A DNA stretch of 64,000 nt from Blastocystis sp. Blastoise (taxonomy: Eukaryota > Sar > Bigyra > Opalinata > Blastocystidae). Below the pieces are notes generated by a model that made no database searches, was not told the origin of the DNA, and was given only the letters and a program-made list of their open reading frames with translations. Positions 13,301 to 30,286 of this stretch are shown here, one piece after another (the stretch's first letter is position 1; each line of letters opens with the position of its first letter). The position numbers and the translations under genes were made by a program. Location: the NCBI GenBank assembly GCA_039096225.1, contig JBBPEB010000022.1, positions 41,681 to 105,680 of the forward strand. Direction: 5' to 3'.

Positions 13301-15086
13301 TGGAGTAGATAAAGTTAATGGATGAGGTAAGAGTGTAGATTTATTATTAATATTATTATGAGGAGTATTGATTTTAGGAGAAGGAAGAGCAGGAGACATA
13401 GCTATAGGTATATAGGGTATTTTATAATCATATATAAAAGAATCATCAATTTGATAATTATCTAAAATTTCTTTTTTAATTTTCCATACTTTTGCTTTAG
13501 AAAGTTGTGTTTTTTCTTTTCTATCAACTATTTCTCGGAATTTTCGTTCAATCTATATTATTAACGAGGTTCATAGATAGAATAAATATAATAATAAAAG
13601 AATAATAGTAAAAATATTAAAAATAAAAGACAAACTAAAATTAATAACAAATAAATTACATAAATAATAAAAACTAAAACCTTAGAAAAAAAAAGAAACA
13701 TAAATAAAACTAAGCTATTAATAATAAAAATATATGTATATATATACTTGTATTTTCTTTAAAACAGGATATTTATCAAATACTGTTTCTACAACATTAG
13801 GAATAGAAATAGAATGATTATGACTAATATAAATAATATATTTTATCATTTCATCATTAATTTCTATTCTTTGTTTAGATGGAGAAGTAATGTCACTTCT
13901 ATTTATATGGTTATCATTAATAGTATTAATAGAATCAAGACCATGTTTCTGAATAACATCTTTCTTTTGTTTAATATCATTATAATTTAACATATGTAAA
14001 CAACAAAAATATAAATCAGATTCTTTTTTAATTGTTTTAATAGTATTTACAGTAATAGGAAGTATAGATTTATTATTATTATTATTTATATTTTCATTAT
14101 TATTATTATTATTATTATTTTCTATAGTCATACAATTAGATAGATCAATAGACATAGAAGAAGAAGAAGACAGAGTATTTATAGTATCTTCTTGATATAT
14201 ATTTGTTAAAGGACCAATACAAATAGGTTTTTTAGTACGTAATGTAGCATCTTCACCATTTCTTCTTCCTGATAATTGATTTAATATATATGTACTTTTC
14301 TCTTCTGCAGACATTTGAAGACCTTCTGGTATTTCAACATCATCTTCTACCATAAATCCATCATTATAATCAAATTTATTAGGTTCTTGTTCATTTTCTT
14401 GATCATTCTCATCATCATCATCTTCTTCATTAATATCATCATTAATAATATCACTATCTACATGACTATCTTCATCTTCATCTTCTGACCATTCTATACC
14501 ACTATCAAAACTATAATCTAATTCATTCTCTTGCTTAAAAGGAGTTCTAGGAGTTATTATTAATGAATGTTTATGCCTTCTACCAAAGAAGGCAGGACGA
14601 TTATCCTCATAAAATTGTGTTAATTGATATCTATAATATTGGCGAAGATGATAATATATTTCATTTGAAGTATACTGTTTTATAGATTTATGTAAAGATA
14701 TATATGGCTTTATAGAAGAAACAGAAGGAGAAGGAGAACAAGGAGATATTGAAGACGTATTTAAAATTTCGATATCATTTGAATTCTCATTTTGATAGCT
14801 AGTATTATTATTATCACTATTATTATTATTATCATTAGATGATGGAAATAGAAGGGATTTATGAGTATTTGAATTCGATTTTAATCCATTATATATAGTA
14901 TTATATTCTTGTTTAAATTGTTTATATAATAATTGATTCTCTTTTTGGATATTTAATTTCATTTTACGAAATAATTGTATATCATCCATTATTAAATTAG
15001 GTATAGAATCATTATTATTTAAAGAATGCTTATATTCTACTTTCTTTCTCTCCTCTTCTTCTAAATAATAATAATAATAAAGAGTA

Positions 15087-15121
<35 letters not shown>

Positions 15122-15302
15122 ATATATATATACGTTGTAACTGTGTGAGTAATTCAGGATTATTTTCTTGTTTCGTAATAATATCTTTTTTCTCTTCTTG
15201 TTTAATTTTAGGAGCAGCACTAAAGAAATTAAATATACTATTTATTTGCTTTGTTTCTTTCTCTTTCTCCTTTTCTTTCTTATCTTCTATCTTCTCTTTT
15301 CT

Positions 15303-15393
<91 letters not shown>

Positions 15394-16534
15394 TCAACAT
15401 AATATATTTAAACATTCATTATTAAATGAAAATAATATATATATAAACTAAATAATATATATACTTTTCTTCTTCTATTTTCATTTTCTTTGCTAATTCT
15501 TCTTCTTTTTTCTTTTGAGCTAATAATTCTTTCTGTTTCTTTTCCTCTTGCTTCTTTAATAATTTCTCTTCTTCCTTCTTCTGTTTTTCTTCTTTCTTCT
15601 GCTTTTCTTCTTTTATCTATAAATAGTGTAGAAAAAATAAAATGCTTATAAATTAGATTAATAATTTTATAATATATTGATACCAAAAAATATATGAATA
15701 GGATATCATAAAAAAAAATAATAATAATAATAAAAAAATAAACAATATAAAACCATTACAACTATCGTAAATCATATAAAAATACTTTATTATCAATTTC
15801 AATATATTTCTGATGAGCTAATACTTTTGCTTGTGCATTTTTTGTGTTTATATTTTCTAATTTACTTATTTTTTCAGCAGATTGTTGCTCTTTTATTGCT
15901 TTTATTAATTGACTTAATGAAGAAATAGTTTTCTGACGACATTTCCTTTCTTTGCGAACTGCAAATATATATCGTTTTGAATCTGAAGGAAGAAAATTTG
16001 TATTAATACATTGCCAAAACCATGCATAAATAGGATTTGTATCATCATAAGGTTCAACAGAATCCGTTGGAGTAGCTCCATTATACTCTCTTGTCGCTAA
16101 GAGCTTTATATAACTTTTCATTATATCTTTATTCAACTTTGAATAAAGAGAAGACACTTCATCTGTTATATCTATAGGTATATCTTCATCGATATCTTCA
16201 TCATTCATCATTTCTTCAGTCTCTGGACGAAGAAAACTTAATATATAGTCAGCTAACACATTCAATGAGAGTGATGATCCTTCACAAAGTCTTGCAATCA
16301 ATGTAGAAACACTACTGTCAAGTTCATCAGGCGTACTGGGAGCCGTAGCAACTTTGATATTTCGAAATGTTTGTAATAATTCTTGAGTATTCTCATGTTC
16401 TGTTAAATTAAAGGTAATATTATCCTCCGATGCTTCTTTAATTAAAGTATCATACTGACTCTTTAATAATTCCAATTGGTCAGTCGATGACTATATTCAA
16501 ATTATCGTTGATGAACATAAAAACAATATACCAT
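11348..16534 (-). CDS. chromatin assembly factor 1 large subunit (p150/CAC1 type)
   Basis: Deposits H3-H4 behind the replication fork through PCNA. Exons on the minus strand are 16532-16534 (ATG only, tentative), 15786-16490, 15465-15616, 15134-15300, 13748-15060 and 11348-13552. Lengths join in frame to about 1514 residues, longer than usual for this family because of Asn and Ser runs. In order there is an N-terminal acidic region; a KER region of Lys/Glu/Arg helix (about residues 237-300); a PIP-like box QINSIFNFF; the conserved RPAFFGRR..L....PF core, followed by EWSEDEDED acidic stretches; and a winged-helix-like region (KFREIVDRKEK..KVWKIKKEI). A long Asn-rich tail has N-runs at about 11818, 12127, 12418 and 13227. 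A canonical PIP box QNTIFNYF sits at the extreme C terminus (11363-11386). Divergent from the OCRL-type gene. Identity rests on KER, core and PIP order. Confidence 0.88.
11818..13307 (-). repeat. (AAT)n codon runs inside CAF-1 coding sequence
   Basis: Four long AAT runs, read as polyasparagine on the minus strand, at about 11814-11851, 12124-12212, 12417-12468 and 13226-13300. They keep frame and are unit-multiples of three, unlike the intronic arrays. Confidence 0.85.
15303..15389. repeat. (TA)n array in a CAF-1 intron
   Basis: Perfect TA dinucleotide array of about 43 copies, reaching to within two bases of the 3' splice site at 15301-15302 (minus strand). Confidence 0.9.
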
Positions 16535-17222
16535 ATCTATTTTTGACTTCTATATAACTTGATATTCTTTGTAATTGATAAATAACTAATAAAAGACGTA
16601 TATCAGACAGTATCAAACGAGATATACAAAAATATTGACCTAGAACAGTCAACCGATACTAAAATGGAGGGAAAATTTCCCACAGGAGGTATTCATTTTT
16701 GTTTATAGAAAAAGAAAATGCTGTTCCTCATAGAAAAAAAATAATTGTGGGAATTTCTACAAAATTGGTCAGAATATTCGGATTTCCTGAGTACTAGGAA
16801 TACAATGGGAAGAAATTGAGTTTGCAATTTTCATTTTTGTGTTAAAATAGAAAAATAGATCTTTGGATTTTCAAAGGAATTCAAACAAATTCTGCATAAA
16901 AGTCAGAATAATTACGATTGTGCTCTACATATGGGAAGGGGATAATTGAAGTGTCCTTTATTTTATCGGGTGTTCGTAGCAAAGTTTACCCCCTGGATGG
17001 AAAAATCCAAAATAATCTTTATTATTTCTGTTTTTTTAACTATAATCTTTGTTAATAAAAGACAAAACAAGATGATTCGTATGTTTTCTAAGAAGGGCGT
17101 TGATGCAGGAGAGAAGAAAAATGAAGAAATAGAAGAAGTCGACAACCATGATCTTATTCCTCCTCCTCAAAAAAACTTTGAATTACCTCAAGAATTTATT
17201 GATGCTGAAGAAGAAGATTTCA
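16535..17222. promoter_or_regulatory. divergent promoter region CAF-1 / OCRL-type gene
   Basis: About 690 bp between two divergent genes. It contains an imperfect palindrome GGGAAAATTTCCC at about 16669-16681 and a short upstream ORF (16946-17254, read from 17071 or 16946) that ends inside the first exon of the downstream gene in another frame. No other element is recognised. Confidence 0.4.
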
Positions 17223-17254
17223 ATGGAAGAAAAACAAATCCTTCTGTATTTTGA
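16946..17254 (+). CDS. upstream ORF overlapping the start of the 5-phosphatase gene
   Basis: This frame has ordinary coding character (PPPQKNFELPQEFIDAEEED) and no low-complexity bias. It ends at 17254 and overlaps the likely start (17223) of the phosphatase in a different frame. Its exit by the GT at 17248 would be phase 0, while the next exon needs phase 2, so it does not splice into the phosphatase frame. It could be a regulatory upstream ORF, a 5' exon with an unrecognised junction, or the result of a 1-nt sequence error. Confidence 0.4.
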   Translation: MKCPLFYRVFVAKFTPWMEKSKIIFIISVFLTIIFVNKRQNKMIRMFSKKGVDAGEKKNEEIEEVDNHDLIPPPQKNFELPQEFIDAEEEDFNGRKTNPSVF

Positions 17255-17967
17255 TGATTTCTCTACACATATGTTTTCTACATTATTCTTTATTTAGATT
17301 AAAAAATATATTATGGATCATTATATTGAAAGTGAAATGAGAAAAAAGTATTTTCAATAAATTTTATTTATTTTTCATTATTCATAATATATATCTACGT
17401 ATTATGTCTTTTTAGGGAAGATTCTTTTTCTACTTATAAAGATGTCTCAGTATGGTGTGGTACTTGGAATGTAAATGGTAATAAAGTAGATGAAGATATT
17501 ACTGAATGGCTTACTGGTGAAAAAGAAGGAGTTCCTGATGATGATATTTATGTTCTTGGTCTTGAAGAAATGGTTGATTTAACAGCTACATCTATTGTTA
17601 TGGAAAATCAAAGTCAAAAACGTGCTGAAGTTTGGAAAGAAACTTTATATAAAACACTTAATAAAGATTATGAAAACCCTGAAGTATGTATTATATATAT
17701 ATGTATTATTTTATTCATATTTTATTTATTTTATTATATTTTATGTATTTTTATTATATATATATATATAGGAAGATGGATATAAATTTGTTGATCAAAA
17801 GATATTAGTAGGTGTTTATATATGTATTTATGCTAAAGCTGAAATCTATGATCTTATTTCTAATGTTATGGGTATATATATATATATATTATTTTATTTA
17901 TATTATTATATTTATATATATTATTATGTTTATATTATTATATTTATATTATTATTATTTTTTTTGC

Positions 17968-18022
<55 letters not shown>

Positions 18023-18996
18023 ATGATACTGCAGCTGTTGGTTTTATGGGTATTATGGGTAATAAAGGAGGTGCTGGTATTCGATTCAATCTAGATTGTA
18101 GTAACATATGCTTTGTTTGCTCTCATTTAGCTGCTCATAGAGAAAAAGTTTATAATAGAAATGCTGATTTCCATAGGTATATATATATATATTATTCTAT
18201 TTATTATTAATATGAATATATTATAAAGAATATATTTTATTTTATCTATTATTTTAAAAATTTCTCTATATATAATAATTATTTTATAGTATTATTGATC
18301 GTTTAAGATTCAGTAATGAAGCTAAGCCTTCTTTAACAGAATCTAAATCTTATAATAATATTGTAAAGACTGAAGAAGAAGAAAAAGAAGAAGAGGAAAA
18401 GAAAGAAAAGGAAGAAGAAGAAAAGAAAGAAGAAGATGATGAAGAAGAAGATAATAGTAATGCTTATAAAGTCTTAGATCATGATGTTGTTATTTGGGTA
18501 TTTATATATATTATTATATATATTATTATATTTATTATTATATTTATTATTATATTTATTATTATATTTATTATTATATTTATTATTATATTTATTATTA
18601 TATTTATTATATTTATTATATATAATTATATTTATTATTATATATTATTATATATAGATTGGTGATTTGAACTACCGTATTACTACTGATGTTCCTACAA
18701 TGACTGTGTTTGAACAAGCAGAAGCTGGACAATTAGATTATCTCTTAAAGAAAGATCAAGTATATATTATTATTTATTATTATTTACTATTTTGATAAAT
18801 ATCATTATATTTATTTATAATAATAATATTATTATTCCCTATACTATTTCTATATAGTTAATTGAATCTCATAAGGCTGGATTAGTCTTTGAAGACTTTA
18901 CGGAGCCCGCCATTACCTTCCCGCCTACTTATAAATATGTTAAGAAGACTAATACTTATGATAAGAGAAATGAAAAGAAACTTAGAGCTCCTGCTT

Positions 18997-19041
<45 letters not shown>

Positions 19042-20125
19042 AATATTATTATCTTCTATTTATATTATATTTATCTTCTATTTATATTATATTTATCTTC
19101 TATTTATATTACTATTATTATCATAATACTTATTATATGTTATAGGTGTGATAGAGTATTATATCATTTGAATGATACAGTTAATGAGGACACGATAGAG
19201 GTTCAGAAATACGACCATGTTATGGACATGATGGCCTCGGATCATAAACCTGTATACTGCTTATTTAAGATGAAAGTGAAACATCATAATAAGAAACAAA
19301 TGAAAACTATTCGTAATACTATCGAAAAGGAATTAAATGATGTTAATAGCAATGATATTCCCGATGTATATTTTATTTTTTATATTTATTTATATTTTAT
19401 TTTTATTTTATTTTTATTTTATTTTTATTAGATTATATTATTTATTTATTTATTTATATCTTTTTTTTTATTTATATTATTTATATTTATATATATTATT
19501 ATTATTATATTTATTTATATTATTATTATTATATTTATTATATTTATAATAGATAACTGTTAGTACTGAATCTATTTCTTTCGATAATATCAGTTATAAA
19601 GTACCTCAGGAACAGACTATTCAAATTACTAATAATGGTTCTAATATTGCTTATTTCAATTTCTTAGCTAAGGCTGAAGATCGTTATATATGTAAACATA
19701 TGTATAATATTACTCCTTCTTATGGTATGATATTACCTGGTGAACATACAGATATTAAAGTTGAATGTAATATTGATATCAGATCTGCTCAAGAATTAAA
19801 TAAAGGTGATTTATTATTAGAAGATATAGTTACTTTAAGAGTTCATGGAGATAATGATTATCATATACAAATAGATGGTTCTTATAATATATCTTCATTC
19901 GGTCAAACACTTGATAACTTAGTTAAGATGAAATTACCTATTCGTAAATGTACTAATTTGGTTCTTACTCCTGTTTCTCCTTCTTATATGAATATACCTA
20001 AGGAAATGTGGAGAATGGTTGATTATTTATATAAGAATGGATTATATACAAAAGGATTATGGATTGAAAAGGGTAGTTATATATTTTATTATATATATTA
20101 TTCTATTTATTATTATTATTGTATT

Positions 20126-20204
<79 letters not shown>

Positions 20205-20270
20205 AGAAGAAGATAAGATTCGTACTATTCGTGAGGCTTTAGATACAGGTGATGCCTTCCAAGGTGTTGA

Positions 20271-20302
<32 letters not shown>

Positions 20303-20942
20303 TACTAATAATAATAATGATTATATATATATAGTGCATTAAGTATGGCGGATGCTTTCCAAGATTTCTTATCTTCTTTATATATACCTATATTACCTGA
20401 TATATATACTCAGAAATTAGAAGGAGTTAAGAAAGTAAATATGAAGGCTGCTAGAGCTTTTGTAGATACTTTACCTACTATTCATCGTAATTCATTTATT
20501 TATATTATTATGTTCTTAAGAGAATTATTAAAATATGACCAACAAAATGATCTTACTCCTGCTTTCTTATCTATGGTATTTGCTCGTTGTCTTATATCTC
20601 CTCCTGTTAATAAACATAGTATAAGCAAGAAATATAGAACTATTCAAGTATATATATATTAATAATAATTATTAATCAAATATGAATATATCATCAATTC
20701 TTATAATTATATCTATAATATTAATTATTATTATATACATCAATACATATATACTATTATTATAGGAAGCTGTAACTAGCTTATTAGCTGTATTCCTTAA
20801 GAGCAGTGTTGCTGAATTATGTGGAGAAGAAGAAGAAGAAGAAGGAGAAGAGGAAGGAGAAGGAGAAGAAGATGATGATGATGATGATCGTACTCCTATG
20901 TCACCTGCTGAAGGAGAAGGAGAAGGAGAAGAAGAAGAATAA
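17223..20942 (+). CDS. OCRL/INPP5B-type inositol polyphosphate 5-phosphatase with ASH and RhoGAP-like domains
   Basis: Removes the 5-phosphate from PI(4,5)P2 and related lipids on endosomal and Golgi membranes. The catalytic domain shows all family motifs across exons: GTWNVNG (about 17467), GIMGNKGGAGIRF, SHLAAH, W|IGDLNYR split by an intron, PAWCDRVL and SDHKPV. An acidic Glu/Asp/Lys insert lies between SHLAAH and GDLNYR (about 18370-18460). An ASH domain follows (about 19556-19900, ITNNGSNIAYFNF), then a RhoGAP-like domain from IPKEMWRMVDYLY. The catalytic arginine of active RhoGAPs is absent (GLWIEKG), as in OCRL, so this domain probably only binds. The C terminus is a short Glu/Gly/Asp run. 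About a dozen TA/ATT introns. Start 17223 is chosen because only that frame joins the next exon in phase through GT at 17248. Confidence 0.95.
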
Positions 20943-21989
20943 ACAAATTATTTATAATTGTACTATTATTTATTTTTGTATTCTTATTCATTATATATAT
21001 ATTTGCTTATATATATTATATTTATTTTATTCTTTCTTCTTTTTATAAAAGAAACATACTTTTGAATTTATTTTATTTTTCAACTGTTGTTTTTTTTTAA
21101 TTTAAATTTTTAATTGACATCTTCATCACTTGAATAATTATTTATATTCTTATCATTTCCAATACTCAATACTCTTTTTCCTATTTACTTTAAAACCATT
21201 TTAACTTTATGATTTCATTTATTTATATCTTTATAAACAAAATATACATTCTCCTTGTTTTAATAGTTTTATTATTTCATATTTACAATTCATTATACTA
21301 TACATATTATGGATGTATCCTATTTGTATTACTACTATATTATGTATATCTTTTATTCTAAAGATTTTTTATTTTTTAATATAAATAATTTTTCTTTTAT
21401 TTTTAGATAGTTTAAATTGTGTTTTGCTTGTATAGTTTATGTTTTCAATATAATTATAAGCTATTCATTAGTAATTATGTTCATGATCGACATAAAAAAT
21501 CATGATTTCTCAAAACATTATAATATATGTGCTTTGTATATAGCACGAAAACAATAAAAAATCAACATTATTGATATGAGGCATATTTTAATTGAAAATG
21601 TTTTTAGAAAAGTTGACTGTTTCAACATATAATGTCAGGAGAACAATACAAATAACATGAATAAAATAAGGAAACTTTCAAATATGATTCTTGAAATAAA
21701 ACCAACTCCATTGCTACGTTATTTAATAAATATATTCTTGTATATCTCTAAAAATAAACCAAATGTCTTTTATTTAGCTGTCATTATCGTTGAATAACAT
21801 GCTATGATTAAAAGAATAAAACACAATGAAATTTGAAAGAAAACAGTTGTGTTTTTAAAATTTATTGTTTATTCGTATTTCTTTCTTCAATTTTTCATTT
21901 TCATATCAATCTACTTTTTTCGTAAAGAACAGACGTACCGTGGTTTTTCATACAAATTATTGTCTCTTCATTATTTAAGATAATTGCTC
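20943..21989. other. intergenic, no gene seen
   Basis: About 1 kb of AT-rich DNA with poly-T runs. No frame longer than chance, no splice-site pattern and no RNA fold was recognised. The last 100 bases hold the promoter of the protease gene. Confidence 0.55.
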
Positions 21990-22886
21990 ATGAATTGCTT
22001 TTCAATTGTTTTTCTCTTCCTAATCTCTATTGTTTCAGCAGTTACAAAGAATGGAGAACAACAAATCAACTATTTTTCACTCAATAAAGTTCCATTAGAT
22101 GAAACAGATGAAGATAAAAGACGTTTAAGTGATAGTTTTTATAAAGCTCCTACATTTGGAAGTGTTCTCAGACTTGGGTATATGCTTTATTCTATTATTC
22201 TTACTTTATTAATAGTTATTATTATGCTATTGGATACATTGGAACACCTCCTCAACGAACAACTTTGATTATAGATACAGGTAGTCATTTAACAGCTACA
22301 CCATGCTCAGATTGTAGAGATTGTGGTACTCATTTAAGTAAACCGTTTGATCCTCTACTTTCAAGATCTAAAGAGGTATATATATATATATATATAATGA
22401 TAATTATTTTATAATAATTATATTTATATTATAGGTAATAACATGTAATCATCCAAATAATTCATTAAAATGCAATGCTTGTAAGTCAAATCAATGTGTT
22501 ATTACTCAAGTATATATATTTAGATTTTTTTTATTCTTAAAATTATAAATATATTTTATATATTTTATATATTCTATATATTTTATATATTCTATATATT
22601 TTATATATTCTATATATTTTATATATTCTATATTAGCATTATGCTGAGCATTCTCTATTAAGTGGTGTTTTGTATTCAGATAAAATGTTTTTAGGAGGGA
22701 ATATATATATACATAATTCATCGATTCCTGTTGGTAATCTAGAGAGTTTAGAACAATATTCTGTTTATAATGAATTTATTTGTATTAATCAATATACTAG
22801 TATATTACTATTATTATTATTATTATTATTATTATAATATTATTATTATTTTTGTGATTATTATTATGATTATTATGATTATTATG

Positions 22887-22918
<32 letters not shown>

Positions 22919-24829
22919 ACAGAATTGTTTAAAACTCAACTTGCTGATGGAATTCTTGGTCTTTCAGCAACAAGTATATAATAAAAAAATATAATAATAA
23001 ATATGAATATAAAAAATATAATAAATATAATAATAATAAATACACTAAAAAATATAATAAATACACTAATAAATATAATAATAAATATGAATATAATGAA
23101 TATAATAAATATAATATAAATATTAAAAGAAAACAATAAAAATATAATAAAATTAATATAAATATCAAATATTTCTCTAGGAAATTCATATATAACTCAT
23201 TTATTTGCGTCAAGATCTATATATCCATCGTTTTCATTATGTTTTAAAGAAGATTCTGGAATAATTGCATTTGGTGGTCAAGATACAACATTGAATCAAT
23301 CTCCCATGTGTTCTGTTCCTATACATTATCATAATTATCAATATACCGTTGAAGTAACAAGAATTGCATGGAATAATGTGAAAGTACCTGTTCTTAATGA
23401 ACGATATTTCTTGTATATTTATAAAATATTATTATTTTTTGATCTGTCTATTCTATATATAATATAATATATATAATAAAATAATAATAAAAAGATTTCA
23501 TCCTCACTATTATATATACTATAACTATTATAATTATTATTACTCTTTATATAGTACAAGTAATCCCTTACATATTGATAGTGGAACTTCATTTACATAT
23601 ATACCCAATTCTATTTTCCCCGCGTTTATTCATGTATTTAAATCGATATCTGAAATACTTAATGCACCTATTCAAAATGAACAAACATTAATGGGAGTAT
23701 ATATACATATATATATATTATATTATATTATATTATATTATATTATATTGTATTATATTTTTATTTTATAATCATGTAATATATATATATATATATACTT
23801 TATATACTATATTTCAACAATTCTATTTAAATATCTTATTCTAATAACATTAATAATCAAAAAGTATTCATAATAATATTAAGAATTATATTATATATAT
23901 ATATATATAGGAAGAGTTTTGTGTATCTATGGATCAATCCTCATTAGATTTATTTCCTATACTATATATTTATTTAACAAATAATTGTTCAATTCATGTT
24001 TCTCCCCGTAATTATTTCTATTATCGTCGACAAGAACGTGTTTGGTGTATATCTATCGCTAGAGATCAAGTGTTTTTATTAGGAAATAATTTTATGATAG
24101 GTCATCATTATTATTTTGATATTAAACAAAATAAATTAGGTATTGCTGAATCTAATGTATATATATATATATAGTTATTATTTATCTTAGTTTATATAAT
24201 ATATTTATTTTTATATCTTTTATAGTATAAATATATATAAGTATAACAATGTATATAGTGTTATAAATCTGAGATTTCTGCACAGGATATTTATGATATG
24301 ACTACTCCTTATTCAGATAAGCCTTCTTCTTATTCTCCTTCTCCTTCAAATAACACGATTAATTCAAAATTAGTCGGTCATCTAGATCCTATTCCCATGA
24401 ATATCAATGCTTCTGTACAATATACTAAAGATCTTGAATTCTTAAATAAAAATACTACTTATAATATTACTATTTCAGATACATTATTACATGATTATTT
24501 AAGAGGAGGAACTATATATAATCGGTTTACTATCTCTTCATTTGTTACTTCTATTTATTCATCTATCACGGGATTTGGAAGTTATTTATGTATATATATA
24601 TATTCTATATATATATATTCTCTTCATATATTCTTCACATTCTTTTATTAATTTATGTATTCTATATTATATATGCTGATATTTCTATATATATAATTTT
24701 ATATTAATGAATCAATACTCTCTATTATATATATATCTAGATAATACTCTATTGAAAGTCCCTGTACATAATAATTATAAAACGTTATTCATATGCTCTT
24801 CACGTGATTGTACAAAATATTTCTATTAG
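21990..24829 (+). CDS. secretory-pathway aspartic protease (pepsin fold)
   Basis: ATG at 21990 begins a signal peptide (MNCFSIVFLFLISIVSA). The N lobe has IGTPPQRTTLIIDTGS, with catalytic DTGS, followed by a cysteine-rich insert (CSDCRDC, then CNHPNNSLKCNACKSNQC). The C lobe has DSGTSFTYIP with the second catalytic Asp, and later LGNNFMIGHHYYFD, the usual pre-C-terminal motif. A further 130 residues rich in Ser, Asn and Thr precede stop TAG at 24827-24829. The cysteine pattern after DTGS recalls plasmepsin V-like and BACE-like proteases, which process cargo in the secretory pathway; that subfamily call is an inference. Introns are TA or ATT rich. The first is 38 nt, just after the signal-peptide exon. 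No clear transmembrane anchor at the C terminus. Confidence 0.9.
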
Positions 24830-25290
24830 GTATTATACAAAAAACTATTTATTTATGTTTAATTATGTGTATTGTTTAGTGATGTTAGATTTTATTTCTT
24901 ATTATTTATATTTTTTGTTTTGTTTGAGGACTTCGTAAATATTCAATTATATATATTAATTTTATTTTATATTTTAAATTAAATCTGATTGTATTATGAT
25001 CTATAACAGAACAATTACAATTGTTTTGTTTTTGAAGTATTTTTTAAGTATTCACATTATTAAAGCATTCTCACTATCATTTTAAGTGTCTATGATAACA
25101 CTAAATCAATATAATCATTAAAACGATCAATAATTGATAACAATCAACTTATTTTAAGGATATAGTTCATAACGTATAAGCAGTTATGTCAAATAATGAA
25201 TGTTTAATTAATACAAACCCTATTTAGCAACAAAATATATGATAAACATTCATTCAACTTTTTTTACAAAAATCAGAAGTCCGTTAGAAA
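24830..25290. other. intergenic, no gene seen
   Basis: T-rich 3' flank of the protease gene followed by the promoter of SRP72. No feature is recognised. Confidence 0.5.
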
Positions 25291-28771
<3,481 letters not shown>

Positions 28772-29356
28772 TAGTATTCCATACTCTAGATATTAATATT
28801 ATTTCATTTATCATATACATTTATTATAATCATTTTTATATAAATATATATATGTATATATTTTGCATAATTCAATTTTTTTTTATTTGTGGGTTTTCTA
28901 TATTCTATATATATTAGTATATTGTGTTGTTTTTATTTATTTTTTAAATTTAATATATTTATTTCATGTATATTTCAATATTCTTTTCTAGTCAAAATAA
29001 CATAATCTTTTTATATTTGAAAAACACATAAAACTTTGGATAGATTAGTTATGAATTAGGTCTAAAATTGAGAATTGAGTAATTATTCTCATTCCTTAGT
29101 ACTTCAGATTCACCACAAAGACTGAATTCATATATATTAATATCATGAACACGAAATCAAACAAATTAAAACAACAATTATTAACTTTTCCAAGAAAATA
29201 AAAAATTTATTTTGATCACTGAAACATCAACTATACGTTGTAATATATTTAAATTAATATAATCAATAATAAGACAAAAAAAAATTTAAAAAATAGTTTT
29301 TTCTTTTTGTCTTCGATATTAAGCTATTAATAATAAAATAGAATATTTGAATATTC
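28772..29356. other. intergenic, no gene seen
   Basis: AT-rich 3' flank of SRP72 and promoter of the following gene. Nothing recognised. Confidence 0.5.
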
Positions 29357-30182
29357 ATGTATTTCATTGGAGATCACGAACTTATAAATTGTCAGCTAAA
29401 AGAAGCAAATGTAATTCAAGCGGTTCTATATAAATACAACAAAGGAAAAAACAAGATAAAGAAACGAAAGGAAATATCTAAAACTATATCTTATGATGGA
29501 CAAAGTATGATTATAACTAATTAAGACTTGATGCATTCTCTAGAAATTCAAAGAATTTTGTGTATCCAAATAACAGATGATGTACTAACTGGATTATATC
29601 CTTTATTATTATCAAATACTAAATATTATTGAATATAAATTACAATTCTGATTTTTTCTTAATAATATAAGCCAATAAATCTTCTAGCTATTCAATTTGA
29701 GAATCAGAATATTGTAGTATATGAATTAGATATACTGAGTGATTACTTTGAAGAATTATATGCTATTCCCATTCTTACACCGATTGAAGGTATTATTGAT
29801 ATTGTATATATTTCAAATTATCTAATTAGAAATCAAGTTTATAAACAGTCAAGAAATATGTATACTGGCTTCTAACAAATTAAATTTATGTATTTATGTA
29901 AATATAAGAAAGGAGTTAATATTATTTTCTGTATTATTATTTATAGATGATTATTCAGTATCTATGGGATCACCTAGCTATGTATCAACTATTTCAGGTC
30001 AAAAGTTACATTTCTTCACAAATAATAATCCTTATTTATATAATCAAGTATCCTTTACAACTATTTCTGAAAACAAAAATAAGTATATTTATATTGTTAA
30101 TTATATCATGTTTTAAATATATATGTATATATAGTATAGGACTAACTTTTTATTCTTTCGATCAGAATGTGATAACAGAGTA

Positions 30183-30222
<40 letters not shown>

Positions 30223-30223
30223 C

Positions 30224-30286
<63 letters not shown>

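Noticed and set aside
29504-29542. In-frame TAA and an apparent 21-nt intron near the start of the gene at 29357
   Set aside because: A 39-nt GT-AG intron starting at the same donor and ending at TCTCTAG removes the TAA and keeps frame. 38-39 nt is a recurrent intron size here, so neither an ultra-short intron nor codon reassignment is needed.
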